From the NCBI GenBank assembly GCA_030041195.1, contig JASHOI010000274.1, positions 1 to 9,346 on the forward strand: DNA of 9,346 nucleotides, read 5' to 3'. The notes under the pieces are model-generated. The model saw only the letters and a program-made list of their open reading frames with translations, was not told the origin of the DNA and searched no databases. The position numbers were made by a program, and so were the translations under genes. Source of the stretch: Streptosporangiaceae bacterium. GTDB taxonomy: Bacteria > Actinomycetota > Actinomycetes > Streptosporangiales > Streptosporangiaceae. This document shows, piece by piece, positions 1 through 6,750 of this stretch (position 1 is the first letter of the stretch; every line of letters begins with the position of its first letter).

Positions 1-171
1 CTGGTGCCGCTCGCGGTCGTCGCCGCGCGCGCCGAGGCCTCGCCGCGGCTGCGCCGCACCGCGGAGCGGCGGCTCGCCGACGAGGCCCAGCTCGAGATCC
101 TCCGGCACCGCGTCGACCAGCTCGAGCTGCGGCTGGCCGAGCTCGAGCGGCAGCAGCGGCCGGCCGAGTGA
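1..171 (+). CDS. C-terminal fragment of an unidentified protein with a coiled-coil tail
   Basis: An open frame enters from the left edge and gives 56 residues before a TGA at 169-171. The first eight residues are hydrophobic (LVPLAVVA) and could be the end of a membrane helix or a buried strand. An Arg-rich stretch follows, then about 25 residues rich in Leu, Glu and Arg with heptad-like leucine spacing (LEILRHRVDQLELRLAELE), which looks like a short coiled coil or leucine zipper suited to self-association. The start and most of the protein lie outside the window, so no family can be assigned. The gene converges on the RCC1-type gene, with 13 bases between the two stop codons. That the frame is real is supported by codon-like third-position GC; the function is unknown. 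Confidence 0.6.
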   Translation: MVPLAVVAARAEASPRLRRTAERRLADEAQLEILRHRVDQLELRLAELERQQRPAE

Positions 172-184
172 GACCGCGGCGGGG

Positions 185-1522
185 TCACAGGCTCTTCGAG
201 ACGTTGATGGCCACGTTGTTGGCCGTGGCAGAGATCGACGTGGCGCCGGAGGCGACCAGCACCGGGCTCCTGGCCGTCCGGTCCGACCCGTCGCCGACCT
301 GGCCGACGAAGCTGACGCCCCACGCATAGACCTGGCCGGTTGTGGTGAGCGCGTACGAGGTGGCCGACCCGGTGGCGAAGGTCTGGTAGGTGACGCCGGG
401 GGGAGCGTAGAACCGCACCGGCGAGGCCGACTGGCCGGGGGTTGCGGTGCCCAGCTGGTAGTACGTGTCATCGCCCCAGGACCACATCGAGCCGTCGGAG
501 AGGATCACCAGCGTCTGCCCGTTGCCCCAGATCGAGCCGCCCTGGGCGACCTGCATCACCGGGTCGCGGAGGTTCACGAGCACCGGGACGTCGGAGTTCT
601 TGCGTACCCGCCCGTCGCCGAGCTGGCCGTTGGCGTCGTACCCCCAGTCGTAGTACTGCCCGTCGGACAGCAGCGCCCCGGAGTTGCCGAACGCGGCCAC
701 CAGCTCGGTGACCAGCGAGCCGTTGAGCCCGGCCACCTGGACCGGCGTGGTGCTGTTGCTCATGCTGCCGTCGCCAAGAGAGCCGGCCAGGTTCTGACCG
801 CATGCGTACACGGTGCCGTCAGCGTCGTACAGGGCGTGATTGCTCGCTCCGGCAATGGCGGTGACGTGCGAAAACGGCAGCCTAACCGGCGTCAGGTACG
901 TTTTGGAGTTTCGCGTGCAGAGTTCGCCGCCGCCATTGTGGCCCCAGCCCCAGACGTTTCCCTTGGTGTCGATCGCCATCGCGGTGTCGAACGGCTCGAC
1001 GTCTATCGGTATCGACGCGATCTTCACGCCCCTGGGGAAGTGCACCCGCACCGGCTTGGTGAATGAGTTCAGCTGCTTGCCGTCGCCCAGCTCGCCCTGC
1101 AAACCCAGGCCCCAGGCGTAGAGGGCGCCGTTGGTCAGCAGCGCATATTCGGTCGAGTTCGAGGTTGCGATCTGGGCGATGGGCCCGGGCAGGGTCACGG
1201 CGACCGGCGACCTGACCGTGTCGTAGTTCACGCCTTTCGCGCCGCCGAAGAACGTCCCCCAGTGCTCGACCTCGCCTGTTACCTGCGACTCGGCCGCCGC
1301 CGGGCGGCTGCCCGCCGAGGGGCGGCTGCCCGCCGGCGGCGAGTCCCGAGACGATGACGGTTGATCAGAGGCACAGCCGGCCGTGACCGCGATGGCCAGT
1401 ACGGCCGCGCAGAGCATGGCTCCGGATGACGGCAGGGTCCTGGGGCGCTGCGCCGTCCCGGCGCCGTCTGGGTTGCTGGCCGCGGACCGCGGCGATGTTC
1501 TTGTCAGCCTAGTTAGGTTCAC
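185..1522 (-). CDS. Secreted, probably lipid-anchored RCC1-repeat seven-bladed beta-propeller protein
   Basis: This 445-residue protein starts with GTG. A hydrophobic segment at about residues 35-49 ends in VTAGC, a plausible lipobox with Cys50 as lipidation site, so the mature protein would be tethered outside the membrane. Residues 51-80 form a Ser/Pro/Ala/Gly linker. The rest is built of RCC1-type repeats: seven WG-type turns at W88, W137, W193, C241, W293, W349 and W401, each normally followed by G-x-LGDG and S-x-PV. Seven turns match a closed seven-bladed propeller, with the last strand (about 425-442) able to pair with the first. The fourth turn has Cys241 instead of Trp, and Cys202 lies in the preceding blade, so a disulfide is possible outside the cell. 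RCC1 folds usually act as binding platforms; here the ligand is unknown and no catalytic residues are evident. Met36 (1415-1417) is an alternative start just before the hydrophobic core. The GTG is preferred because of the promoter spacing in front of it. Confidence 0.85.
   Translation of the reverse strand: MNLTRLTRTSPRSAASNPDGAGTAQRPRTLPSSGAMLCAAVLAIAVTAGCASDQPSSSRDSPPAGSRPSAGSRPAAAESQVTGEVEHWGTFFGGAKGVNYDTVRSPVAVTLPGPIAQIATSNSTEYALLTNGALYAWGLGLQGELGDGKQLNSFTKPVRVHFPRGVKIASIPIDVEPFDTAMAIDTKGNVWGWGHNGGGELCTRNSKTYLTPVRLPFSHVTAIAGASNHALYDADGTVYACGQNLAGSLGDGSMSNSTTPVQVAGLNGSLVTELVAAFGNSGALLSDGQYYDWGYDANGQLGDGRVRKNSDVPVLVNLRDPVMQVAQGGSIWGNGQTLVILSDGSMWSWGDDTYYQLGTATPGQSASPVRFYAPPGVTYQTFATGSATSYALTTTGQVYAWGVSFVGQVGDGSDRTARSPVLVASGATSISATANNVAINVSKSL
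1302..1335. repeat. Two-copy 18-base tandem repeat in the RCC1 lipoprotein linker
   Basis: The 16-base unit GGGCGGCTGCCCGCCG occurs at 1302-1317 and again at 1320-1335, a period of 18 bases. It encodes the duplicated PAGSR/SAGSR linker residues after the lipidated cysteine. The repeat keeps the frame, so it should vary linker length only; it is probably a slippage product. Confidence 0.7.
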
Positions 1523-1528
1523 AGAGGG

Positions 1529-1534
1529 ACAATA
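1529..1534 (-). promoter_or_regulatory. Predicted -10 element for a leaderless RCC1-protein transcript
   Basis: Read on the minus strand, TATTGT fits the actinobacterial TANNNT -10 consensus. It is followed by exactly six bases (CCCTCT) and then the GTG start at 1522, so transcription would begin at the start codon itself. No Shine-Dalgarno sequence is visible before the GTG, which fits a leaderless message. No good -35 hexamer is seen 16-18 bases upstream. The hexamer lies within the small palindrome CAATATTG (1530-1537). Confidence 0.5.
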
Positions 1535-1594
1535 TTGGGAGTCTCAGCCGGAAAACCGCGTACTGCGCAATCAGACCGCACTAATCACGAGGAA

Positions 1595-1600
1595 TACAGT
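1595..1600 (+). promoter_or_regulatory. Predicted -10 element for a leaderless methyltransferase transcript
   Basis: TACAGT fits TANNNT and is followed by six bases (AGATCG) and the ATG at 1607, placing the predicted transcription start on the A of the ATG. A GAGGA at 1589-1593 could act as a ribosome site only with a long 13-base spacer, and only if transcription started further upstream. The -35 region is weak. Confidence 0.45.
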
Positions 1601-1606
1601 AGATCG

Positions 1607-2401
1607 ATGCGGCCCAAGGACATCGATACCACGGTTGCGCACCCGGCCCGGGTCTACGACTACTGGCTCGGCGGGAAAGACAATTTCGCCGTCGACCGCG
1701 AAGCGGCCGAGGAGGTGCTGCGGGCCAGGCCGGCGATCCGGCTCAACGTCCGCGCCAACCGGGCGTTCCTGGCCAGGTCGGTGCGGTACCTGGCGGGCGA
1801 GGCCGGCGTGCGCCAGTTCCTCGACATCGGCACCGGCATCCCCAGCGCGAACAACACGCACGAGGTCGCCCAGTCGGTCGATCCCGAGGCCAGGGTCGTC
1901 TACGTTGACAACGACCCCATCGTGCTGGCCCACGCCCGGGCGCTGCTGACCAGTTCCTCCGGCGCGACCGCGTACGTCGACGCCGACCTGCGCGACACCG
2001 CTGCGATCCTCGACCGGGCCGCCAGCACGCTGGATCTCGGCCAGCCGGTCGCGGTCATGCTGATCGCCGTGCTGCACCTGATCCCGGACGCCGACGACCC
2101 GTGGGCCATCGTGGCCCGGCTGATGCGGGCCGTCCCGCCCGGCAGCCACCTGGTGATCTCGCACCCGGCCAGCGACGTCGAGGCGCCGAGCGCCGCGCAG
2201 GCGGCCAGCCGCTACAACGAGCTGGTGGCCTCGCCGATGCGGCGGCGGAGCAAGGAGGAGGTCGGCCGGTTTTTCACCGGGCTGGACGCGGTCGAGCCCG
2301 GCCTGGTCCAGCTGCACCAGTGGCGGCCGGCCGGCAGCGACCCGGTCGCGCCGTCGTCGGGTTACGGCGGCGTGGCCAGCAAGCCGCGGCGCACCGGCTG
2401 A
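1607..2401 (+). CDS. SAM-dependent methyltransferase, SAV2177/DUF574 (PF04672) family
   Basis: A 264-residue protein, the usual length for this actinomycete-rich family. It shows the family N-terminal signature RVYDYWLGGKDNF (residues 15-27), a Rossmann SAM-binding motif I in FLDIGTGIPS (71-80), an acidic motif II around YVDNDP (99-104) that should hold the ribose hydroxyls, Asp125 in YVDAD for the adenine region, and the fourth-strand segment MLIAVLHLIPD (151-161). The C-terminal part has the family-typical QWRP (238-241) and GYGGV (252-256). The substrates of this family are not established, and nothing here reveals one. The ATG at 1607 is chosen because the upstream extension needs a TTG start at 1535 and adds 24 residues unlike the family. 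The gene is divergent from the RCC1 lipoprotein gene across 84 bases, and is followed by GC-rich hairpin repeats. It appears to be transcribed alone. Confidence 0.9.
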   Translation: MRPKDIDTTVAHPARVYDYWLGGKDNFAVDREAAEEVLRARPAIRLNVRANRAFLARSVRYLAGEAGVRQFLDIGTGIPSANNTHEVAQSVDPEARVVYVDNDPIVLAHARALLTSSSGATAYVDADLRDTAAILDRAASTLDLGQPVAVMLIAVLHLIPDADDPWAIVARLMRAVPPGSHLVISHPASDVEAPSAAQAASRYNELVASPMRRRSKEEVGRFFTGLDAVEPGLVQLHQWRPAGSDPVAPSSGYGGVASKPRRTG

Positions 2402-2405
2402 CCAC

Positions 2406-2440
2406 ACCCGCCGGTGGCGGCGCAACCCGCCAGCGGCGGC
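2406..2440. repeat. Direct repeat of two small GC-rich hairpins after the methyltransferase gene
   Basis: ACCCGCCGGTGGCGGC (2406-2421) recurs as ACCCGCCAGCGGCGGC (2425-2440): 14 of 16 bases match with a period of 19. Each copy holds a five-base stem with a three-base loop (CCGCC-GGT-GGCGG and CCGCC-AGC-GGCGG). The repeats begin five bases after the methyltransferase stop, so they could be a terminator lacking a U-tract. Alternatively they are an operator for the DUF4396 gene, since the second copy covers the -35 position of its predicted promoter. Confidence 0.4.
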
Positions 2441-2454
2441 ACGTTCCGGCCCGT

Positions 2455-2463
2455 TGATAAAAT
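2455..2463 (+). promoter_or_regulatory. Extended -10 promoter for the DUF4396 gene
   Basis: TGATAAAAT matches the extended -10 form TGnTANNNT in an otherwise very GC-rich stretch. Transcription would start near 2470, giving a leader of roughly 42 bases before the ATG at 2512. No -35 hexamer is seen, as is common with extended -10 promoters. A palindrome ATGATCAT (2462-2469) overlaps its downstream end. A G-rich stretch at 2501-2509 is the only ribosome-site candidate and lies unusually close to the ATG. Confidence 0.45.
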
Positions 2464-2511
2464 GATCATCGCGCAGCGTAGCGACTCCCGGGCGAGCCGT
2501 GGGGGTGGGTC

Positions 2512-3351
2512 ATGGCACCAACCTGGCTGACGGCCCTGGCGTGGGTCTCCCTGTCGATCTGCTTCGCCTGCGCGGGGGTCATCGGCTACGACATCGCCGG
2601 GAACCGGCGCCGGCAGCCGATGGGCGTGATGAACGCGGTCTACCCGATCACCGCGCTGTACCTCGGCCCGCTGGCGCTGGCGTTCTACTGGCGGTGGGCA
2701 CGGGCCGCCCCCCGGCCGGCGGCACCGGCGTCGGTGAGCCAGGAATCCATGCCCCGGCCGGCGATGGCACCGGCGGGCGACGGCGGGCGGGCGCCCGGCG
2801 GCCAGTCCGCGGATCACGGTATGGCCGGCGGGCACGGGGCAGATCACGCGGGCGCGCCCGCGCCGCCGGGCGAGCGGGGCAAGCGGGGCGAACGGGGCAA
2901 GCCCTGGTGGGCCGTGATGGCCACCGAGGTGAGTCACTGCGGTTCCGGGTGTGTCCTCGGCGACGTGATCTCCGAGTTCGTGATCTTCGCGCTGGCGCTC
3001 ACGATCGCCGGCACCACCCTGTGGGCCGAGTACGCCGGCGACTACATCCTCGCGCTGGCGCTTGGCATCATGTTCCAGTACTTCGCGATCGCCCCGATGC
3101 GCGGCCTGGGCTTCAGGGACGGGCTGCGGGCGGCCGCGAAGGCGGACGTGATATCGCTGACCGCGTTCGAGGTCGGCCTGTTCGGCTGGATGGCGGTGAT
3201 GACGTTCGTGCTGTTCCCAGCGCCGCACCAGCTGATGCCGAACGTGGCCGCGTTCTGGCTGCTCATGCAGATCGGCATGATCATCGGGTTCGCCACCTCC
3301 TGGCCGGCCAACGTCTGGCTGGTCAGGAGGGGCATCAAGGTTCCGATGTGA
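2512..3351 (+). CDS. DUF4396 (PF14342) multi-pass membrane protein with His/Met-rich loop
   Basis: A 279-residue integral membrane protein. Hydrophobic segments lie at about 7-26, 41-62, 152-171, 177-196, 217-236 and 247-266. The DUF4396 hallmarks are SHCGSGCVLGD (141-151), just before the third helix, and the C-terminal TSWPANVWLVRRGIK (262-276). The family has no settled function; the paired cysteines with the adjacent histidine suggest metal or redox chemistry, but that is inference. Between helices 2 and 3 is an insert (about 70-130) rich in Pro, Gly and Ala, with His102, His108 and His112 and Met80, Met85 and Met104, then four collagen-like Gly-X-Y triplets (GERGKRGERGKP). The His/Met cluster resembles a copper- or other metal-binding loop. 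The gene converges on the small membrane protein gene, with 10 bases between stops. An extended -10 promoter lies upstream, so it is probably a single-gene unit. Confidence 0.88.
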   Translation: MAPTWLTALAWVSLSICFACAGVIGYDIAGNRRRQPMGVMNAVYPITALYLGPLALAFYWRWARAAPRPAAPASVSQESMPRPAMAPAGDGGRAPGGQSADHGMAGGHGADHAGAPAPPGERGKRGERGKPWWAVMATEVSHCGSGCVLGDVISEFVIFALALTIAGTTLWAEYAGDYILALALGIMFQYFAIAPMRGLGFRDGLRAAAKADVISLTAFEVGLFGWMAVMTFVLFPAPHQLMPNVAAFWLLMQIGMIIGFATSWPANVWLVRRGIKVPM

Positions 3352-3361
3352 GCTTTGGCCG

Positions 3362-3967
3362 TCAGCTCCGGGCCTGGGCGACGGGGTTCTCGCCGTGCGT
3401 GACGCGCTCCGGGTAGCTCTTGGAGAACCTCAGCATGTACAGGATGATCACGGCCGGGACGGCCAGGCCCAGCAGCAGGTCGGGCAGGCGGCGGGTGGTG
3501 TGCCCGTTGATGGCCGCGGCCGCGACGCGGGAGACGCCCAGCGCGAAGATCGCCACGCCCCAGGCGGTGCTGAGCACCCGGTTGATCTTCTTGAACGTCG
3601 GCGATCCCCAGTAGGCCTGCGGGGTGCTTTCCCTCGCGAACTGCTCGGTGAACGGCACGACCGGGATCAGAGCCAGGATGACCAGCCCGAGCACGAGGCC
3701 AACACCCGAGCCGGCCCACGTGGCCAGCCACCGGTCGTCGTGGGTGCCTAGCGTGAAACCGAGAACGGCCAGCACGGCGAACAGAACGAACGAGCAGATG
3801 TTGAGGATCTTGGGCGGCCAGACCGGGTGGCTCAAGGCCATCGCGACGAGCGCGGCGACGGCCGCGACGAGCGCGGCGACGCCGATGTAGTGGTGCGGCA
3901 GGAGGCGGGACAGGAACGAGAACAGGATCAGCGGGGCGAAGGCGAGGATGAGCGTCAGTGGTTTCAT
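3362..3967 (-). CDS. Small six-helix membrane protein, function unknown (YciB/septation-protein-like topology)
   Basis: From the ATG at 3967 the protein is 201 residues with hydrophobic segments at about 3-20, 27-45, 54-73, 86-104, 132-152 and 162-179, so it is integral to the cytoplasmic membrane. The N-terminal half (LAFAPLILFSFLSRLLP, then two Ala/Val-rich helices) recalls YciB/IspZ-type proteins, but this is a resemblance of layout, not a firm family match. A polar loop between helices 4 and 5 holds PFTEQFARESTPQAYWGSP (105-123), the most distinctive stretch. No catalytic motif is recognised. An ATG at 4003 would add 12 Pro/Arg-rich residues, but it lacks a ribosome site and would put the inverted repeat at 4002-4019 across the start. 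The gene lies 52 bases behind the LAL regulator on the same strand. It has its own predicted promoter and a copy of the regulon operator, suggesting control by that regulator. Confidence 0.8.
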   Translation of the reverse strand: MKPLTLILAFAPLILFSFLSRLLPHHYIGVAALVAAVAALVAMALSHPVWPPKILNICSFVLFAVLAVLGFTLGTHDDRWLATWAGSGVGLVLGLVILALIPVVPFTEQFARESTPQAYWGSPTFKKINRVLSTAWGVAIFALGVSRVAAAAINGHTTRRLPDLLLGLAVPAVIILYMLRFSKSYPERVTHGENPVAQARS

Positions 3968-3974
3968 ACCTCTG

Positions 3975-3980
3975 AACCTA
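3975..3980 (-). promoter_or_regulatory. Predicted -10 element for the small membrane protein gene
   Basis: On the minus strand TAGGTT fits TANNNT and lies seven bases before the ATG at 3967, again consistent with a leaderless message. An AGAGG directly before the ATG is too close to serve as a normal ribosome site. The 18-bp inverted repeat at 4002-4019 ends 21 bases upstream, occupying the -35 region and suggesting activator-dependent initiation. Confidence 0.5.
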
Positions 3981-4001
3981 GGAACGCCCGGCGGGCGAGA
4001 C

Positions 4002-4019
4002 ATCAGCCGAGTGGCGGAT
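4002..4019 (-). promoter_or_regulatory. Operator candidate 1: 18-bp inverted repeat before the membrane protein gene
   Basis: The + strand reads ATCAGCCGAGTGGCGGAT, a dyad of the form ATCnGCCnnnnGGCnGAT with all six outer base pairs matched. It begins directly next to the stop codon of the LAL regulator gene (4020-4022) and is centred about 43 bases upstream of the predicted start of the membrane-protein transcript. A sister site lies at 8061-8078; over a 22-base stretch (3998-4019 and 8057-8078) the two agree at 19 positions. The position and symmetry fit a LuxR-type dimer acting as activator. That the adjacent LAL protein is the binder is inference. Confidence 0.5.
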
Positions 4020-6731
4020 CTAAGCCTGGGCGAAGCGCGCGATCTCGACCCTGGACCGCAGGCCGGTCTTCTGCAGGATGTGCGACACGTGGGTCTGCAC
4101 CGTGCGCGGCGAGACGAACATCCGGGTCCCGATCTCCCGGTTGGTCAGCCCGTCGCGTACCAGTTCGGCGATCCTGACCTCGGTCACGGTCAGGCTCGCC
4201 CAGCCGAAGGCGGCCTCCCGGTGCGCCTCGCGCGACCCCCGGCGGATGCCCAGCGCGCGCATGCGCCCCAGCGCGCGGTTCCGGTCGGGGACGGCGCGCA
4301 TCCGCTGATATCCGGCCAGGGCCGCGTCGAGCGCTTCGACGGCGCGGCCGCGGTCTCCGGCTGCCGCGGCGGCGGCCGCCAGTTCCTCGCGGGCGAACGC
4401 CTCTGCCGCGTGACGGCCGGTTCCGCCGAGATCCGCGGCCGCCTCGTCGAGCGCGTCCGGGTCGGCGGCCAGCATTCCGCGCACCAGGCGGACCGCGTCG
4501 GGCGGGCACAGCGCCGCCACGTCGTCGCCGATCTGGCCGGCCAGCCGCCGGTCCATCCCGGCGAGCGCGACCCTGGTCACGTCGGGTGCCAGGTCGGCGG
4601 CCCAGCGGTCGGGATGGCTGCGGGCCGCCGACCACAGCGTCCTGGCCAGTGTGGCCGCCTCGCGGATCGACCCCTCGGCCTCGAGCACCGCCAGCTCGGC
4701 CAGGCCGGGACGGTCGTGCCCGAACTGCAGCGGCAGGCCGCGGTGCCGGAACGACTCCAGCCGGGCGCGCGCCGCCGCGGTGTCGCCGCGGTGGGCGTCG
4801 ATGTAGGACCGCATGCCCACCGGGTGTGAGATCCAGCCGGTGCTGGTCTCCTCGGCGCGCTCCAGCGCCGCGTCCAGTTCGGCCACGGCGCCGTCCCAGT
4901 CGCCGGCCACGAACGCGATCCCCCCGGCGGCGAACCCGAGGAACGCGTCGACCCACTCGGCCTCCCGTTCCGCGCTGAGCCGCCGGGTGCGGTCGATGGC
5001 GGCCTTCGCCGCCGACGGCCCGGAACTGGCCAGCTCGAACATGGCGGGCAGCACGAGCATGGACGACCGGTACCGGAACGCCCCCGGGTCCAGCTGGATT
5101 TCCTCGCTGGCCCGCAGGTACTCCAGCGCCGCGTCCGCCCGTCCGGACAGGAACGCGGCGGTGGCAGACGTTGCCAGCACAGAACACTGCGCGCCCCGAT
5201 CGCCAGCGGAAACGAAACGAGCCATCATCGCGTCCAGCTCGGCAGCGGGCTGGATCCGGCCGGCCAGGGCCAGCAGCCACGCCCGGGTCGTCTCCAGCTG
5301 GCGGAGAGCGGCTCCCGGCAGCCCGGCGATGCCCATGGTCTGGTCGATCGCCGCGAGGGCCGCCGCGACGTCCCCCCGGTTCGCCAGGGAGCGGATCATG
5401 ACCACCTGCATCTGGAGCGCCACCGCGGGATCGGTGATCGCGGCGATGCGCTGGCGGATCAGCGTTTCCGCCGACTGACCCCGGCCACGGAGGAACAGGG
5501 CCTGGGCGTGGTCGAGCAGCATCGGCTCGGGCAGGTCGGAGCCGCTGATCGCCGCGACGTCGTCGAGCAGGTCGGCGGTGACCTCGGGCGCGTAGCCGCG
5601 GGTCCCCGCGACGGCCTCCTGCAGAGCGGTCATGAGCGCCGGATCGGGGCCGTCGGTGGCCGCCCGCAGCAGATGGTCCGCGATGAGGGTCGGCCGGTAG
5701 CCAGCGGCCGCGAGCACCCCCGCGGTACGCCGGTGAATGTCGCGCCGCGTCGCTTCCGGCAGCTCGCCATAGGCGACCTCGCGGAAGAGGTCGTGCGCGA
5801 AACCAACCGTGCCCGCTGGCTCGCGCCGGACCAGGCCCGACGATATGGCCTGCTCGATCAGCTCGCCGAGCGCGCCGGCCAAGCCCGGCAGCATTCCGGC
5901 CAGGTCGTCGACGCCGACATCCGTCCCCCACACCGCCATGACCGCGAGCACCTCAAAGATGGGCTCGTCCAGCTGTTTGATCTGGGCCCTGATCACCTCG
6001 TCGAGCCCGGTGGCCTGCAGTTCGAGCTCGAATTTGGCCTCGATCGAGTCCGGCGCTCCGGTCGCGAGCGCGCCGGCCTTCTCGTAGGCGCCCAGCAATT
6101 CGCCCACGAAAAGCGGATTCCCGGCCGCCAGCTCCAAGATGCGGCGCAGCAGGGGGCCGGGCCACCGGCCGGTCCGGGCGAACACCATGCGCTCGGCCAT
6201 CATCGGGCCCATCGGCGGCAGCACCAGCCGGGTCCGCGCCTGCCCGACGAGCGTGGTCAGCTGCTCGCGGGACGGGCTGGGCCGCGTGGTGACCAGCACG
6301 GCCAGCGGCAGGCTCCGGCTCGCCCACACCAGCCGGCGGAGCAGGGTGAGCGAGCCCGCGTCGAGGTTGTGGGCATCGTCGACCCACAGCACCACCGGGC
6401 CATCGGCGCATAGTTCGTCGACATGGTCGAAGACCGCGTCGCTCGGGTCGCCGGGAGGCGGCGCGGCGCCGAGCAGCTGAGCGGCGATCGCGAACGGGTC
6501 ATTGCGGCGGCCCGGCTCGCCCGCCCCGCGCAGGACCTTCGCCGTGCCGGGCACGATCGAATCCAGGATCTCCCGGGCCAGAAACGTCTTGCCGATGCCC
6601 GGTGCGCCCTCAACGACGATGCTTGCCCCGGCCGGGGTGAGCTGCTGAACCACTCCGGACACCAGGTCGTGTGCGGCCCGTGCCACGGTGCCACGGTCGG
6701 ATGGCAGTGACCGGCCGGCCACGTCCGCCAT
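4020..6731 (-). CDS. LAL-type LuxR family transcriptional regulator (large ATP-binding)
   Basis: A 903-residue protein with the full LAL architecture. An N-terminal STAND/AAA-type ATPase has Walker A GAPGIGKT (42-49) and Walker B VVLWVDDAH (113-121). A helical region with AAGNPLFVGEL follows, and further on the HDLFREVAYGELP segment typical of LAL proteins. The long Ala/Leu-rich helical middle resembles TPR-like sensor regions. The C-terminal LuxR helix-turn-helix (847-903) includes LTxxE, GLTNREIG and the recognition helix SPRTVQTHVSHIL. LAL proteins are usually cytoplasmic activators that respond to a small ligand or partner through the ATPase module; the ligand here is unknown. The ATG at 6731 is 19 bases after the hydrolase stop, so the gene may be cotranscribed with the hydrolase, but a TANNNT hexamer in the gap offers a second, leaderless start. 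No Shine-Dalgarno is visible. Its likely targets are the inverted repeats at 4002-4019 and 8061-8078. Confidence 0.93.
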   Translation of the reverse strand: MADVAGRSLPSDRGTVARAAHDLVSGVVQQLTPAGASIVVEGAPGIGKTFLAREILDSIVPGTAKVLRGAGEPGRRNDPFAIAAQLLGAAPPPGDPSDAVFDHVDELCADGPVVLWVDDAHNLDAGSLTLLRRLVWASRSLPLAVLVTTRPSPSREQLTTLVGQARTRLVLPPMGPMMAERMVFARTGRWPGPLLRRILELAAGNPLFVGELLGAYEKAGALATGAPDSIEAKFELELQATGLDEVIRAQIKQLDEPIFEVLAVMAVWGTDVGVDDLAGMLPGLAGALGELIEQAISSGLVRREPAGTVGFAHDLFREVAYGELPEATRRDIHRRTAGVLAAAGYRPTLIADHLLRAATDGPDPALMTALQEAVAGTRGYAPEVTADLLDDVAAISGSDLPEPMLLDHAQALFLRGRGQSAETLIRQRIAAITDPAVALQMQVVMIRSLANRGDVAAALAAIDQTMGIAGLPGAALRQLETTRAWLLALAGRIQPAAELDAMMARFVSAGDRGAQCSVLATSATAAFLSGRADAALEYLRASEEIQLDPGAFRYRSSMLVLPAMFELASSGPSAAKAAIDRTRRLSAEREAEWVDAFLGFAAGGIAFVAGDWDGAVAELDAALERAEETSTGWISHPVGMRSYIDAHRGDTAAARARLESFRHRGLPLQFGHDRPGLAELAVLEAEGSIREAATLARTLWSAARSHPDRWAADLAPDVTRVALAGMDRRLAGQIGDDVAALCPPDAVRLVRGMLAADPDALDEAAADLGGTGRHAAEAFAREELAAAAAAAGDRGRAVEALDAALAGYQRMRAVPDRNRALGRMRALGIRRGSREAHREAAFGWASLTVTEVRIAELVRDGLTNREIGTRMFVSPRTVQTHVSHILQKTGLRSRVEIARFAQA

Positions 6732-6737
6732 TTGCCA

Positions 6738-6743
6738 AGCGTA
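6738..6743 (-). promoter_or_regulatory. Possible -10 element for a leaderless LAL-regulator transcript
   Basis: TACGCT on the minus strand fits TANNNT and is followed by six bases (TGGCAA) and the ATG at 6731. It lies in the 19-base gap after the hydrolase gene. The -35 position falls in hydrolase coding sequence and is GC-rich without a match, so this may be an internal promoter that supplies basal regulator, or a coincidence within an operon. Confidence 0.35.
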
Positions 6744-6750
6744 ACTCCGG

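Noticed and set aside
1535..1606. A TTG-started extension of the methyltransferase by 24 residues.
   Set aside because: It has no ribosome site and unlikely sequence; the family signature starts a few residues after the ATG at 1607, which also has a well-placed -10 element.
2362..3228. A 288-residue minus-strand frame opposite the DUF4396 gene.
   Set aside because: It is antisense to a membrane protein with conserved family motifs and is His/Arg/Pro-rich, typical of a shadow frame.
3968..4003. An upstream ATG at 4003 for the small membrane protein.
   Set aside because: It lacks a ribosome site, adds a Pro/Arg-rich leader before the first helix, and would place the inverted repeat and -10 element inside or across the start region.
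4003..5931. A 642-residue minus-strand frame inside the LAL regulator gene.
   Set aside because: It is an Arg/Gly/Pro-rich shadow in another frame of a clearly conserved 903-residue regulator; such frames are expected in very GC-rich DNA.
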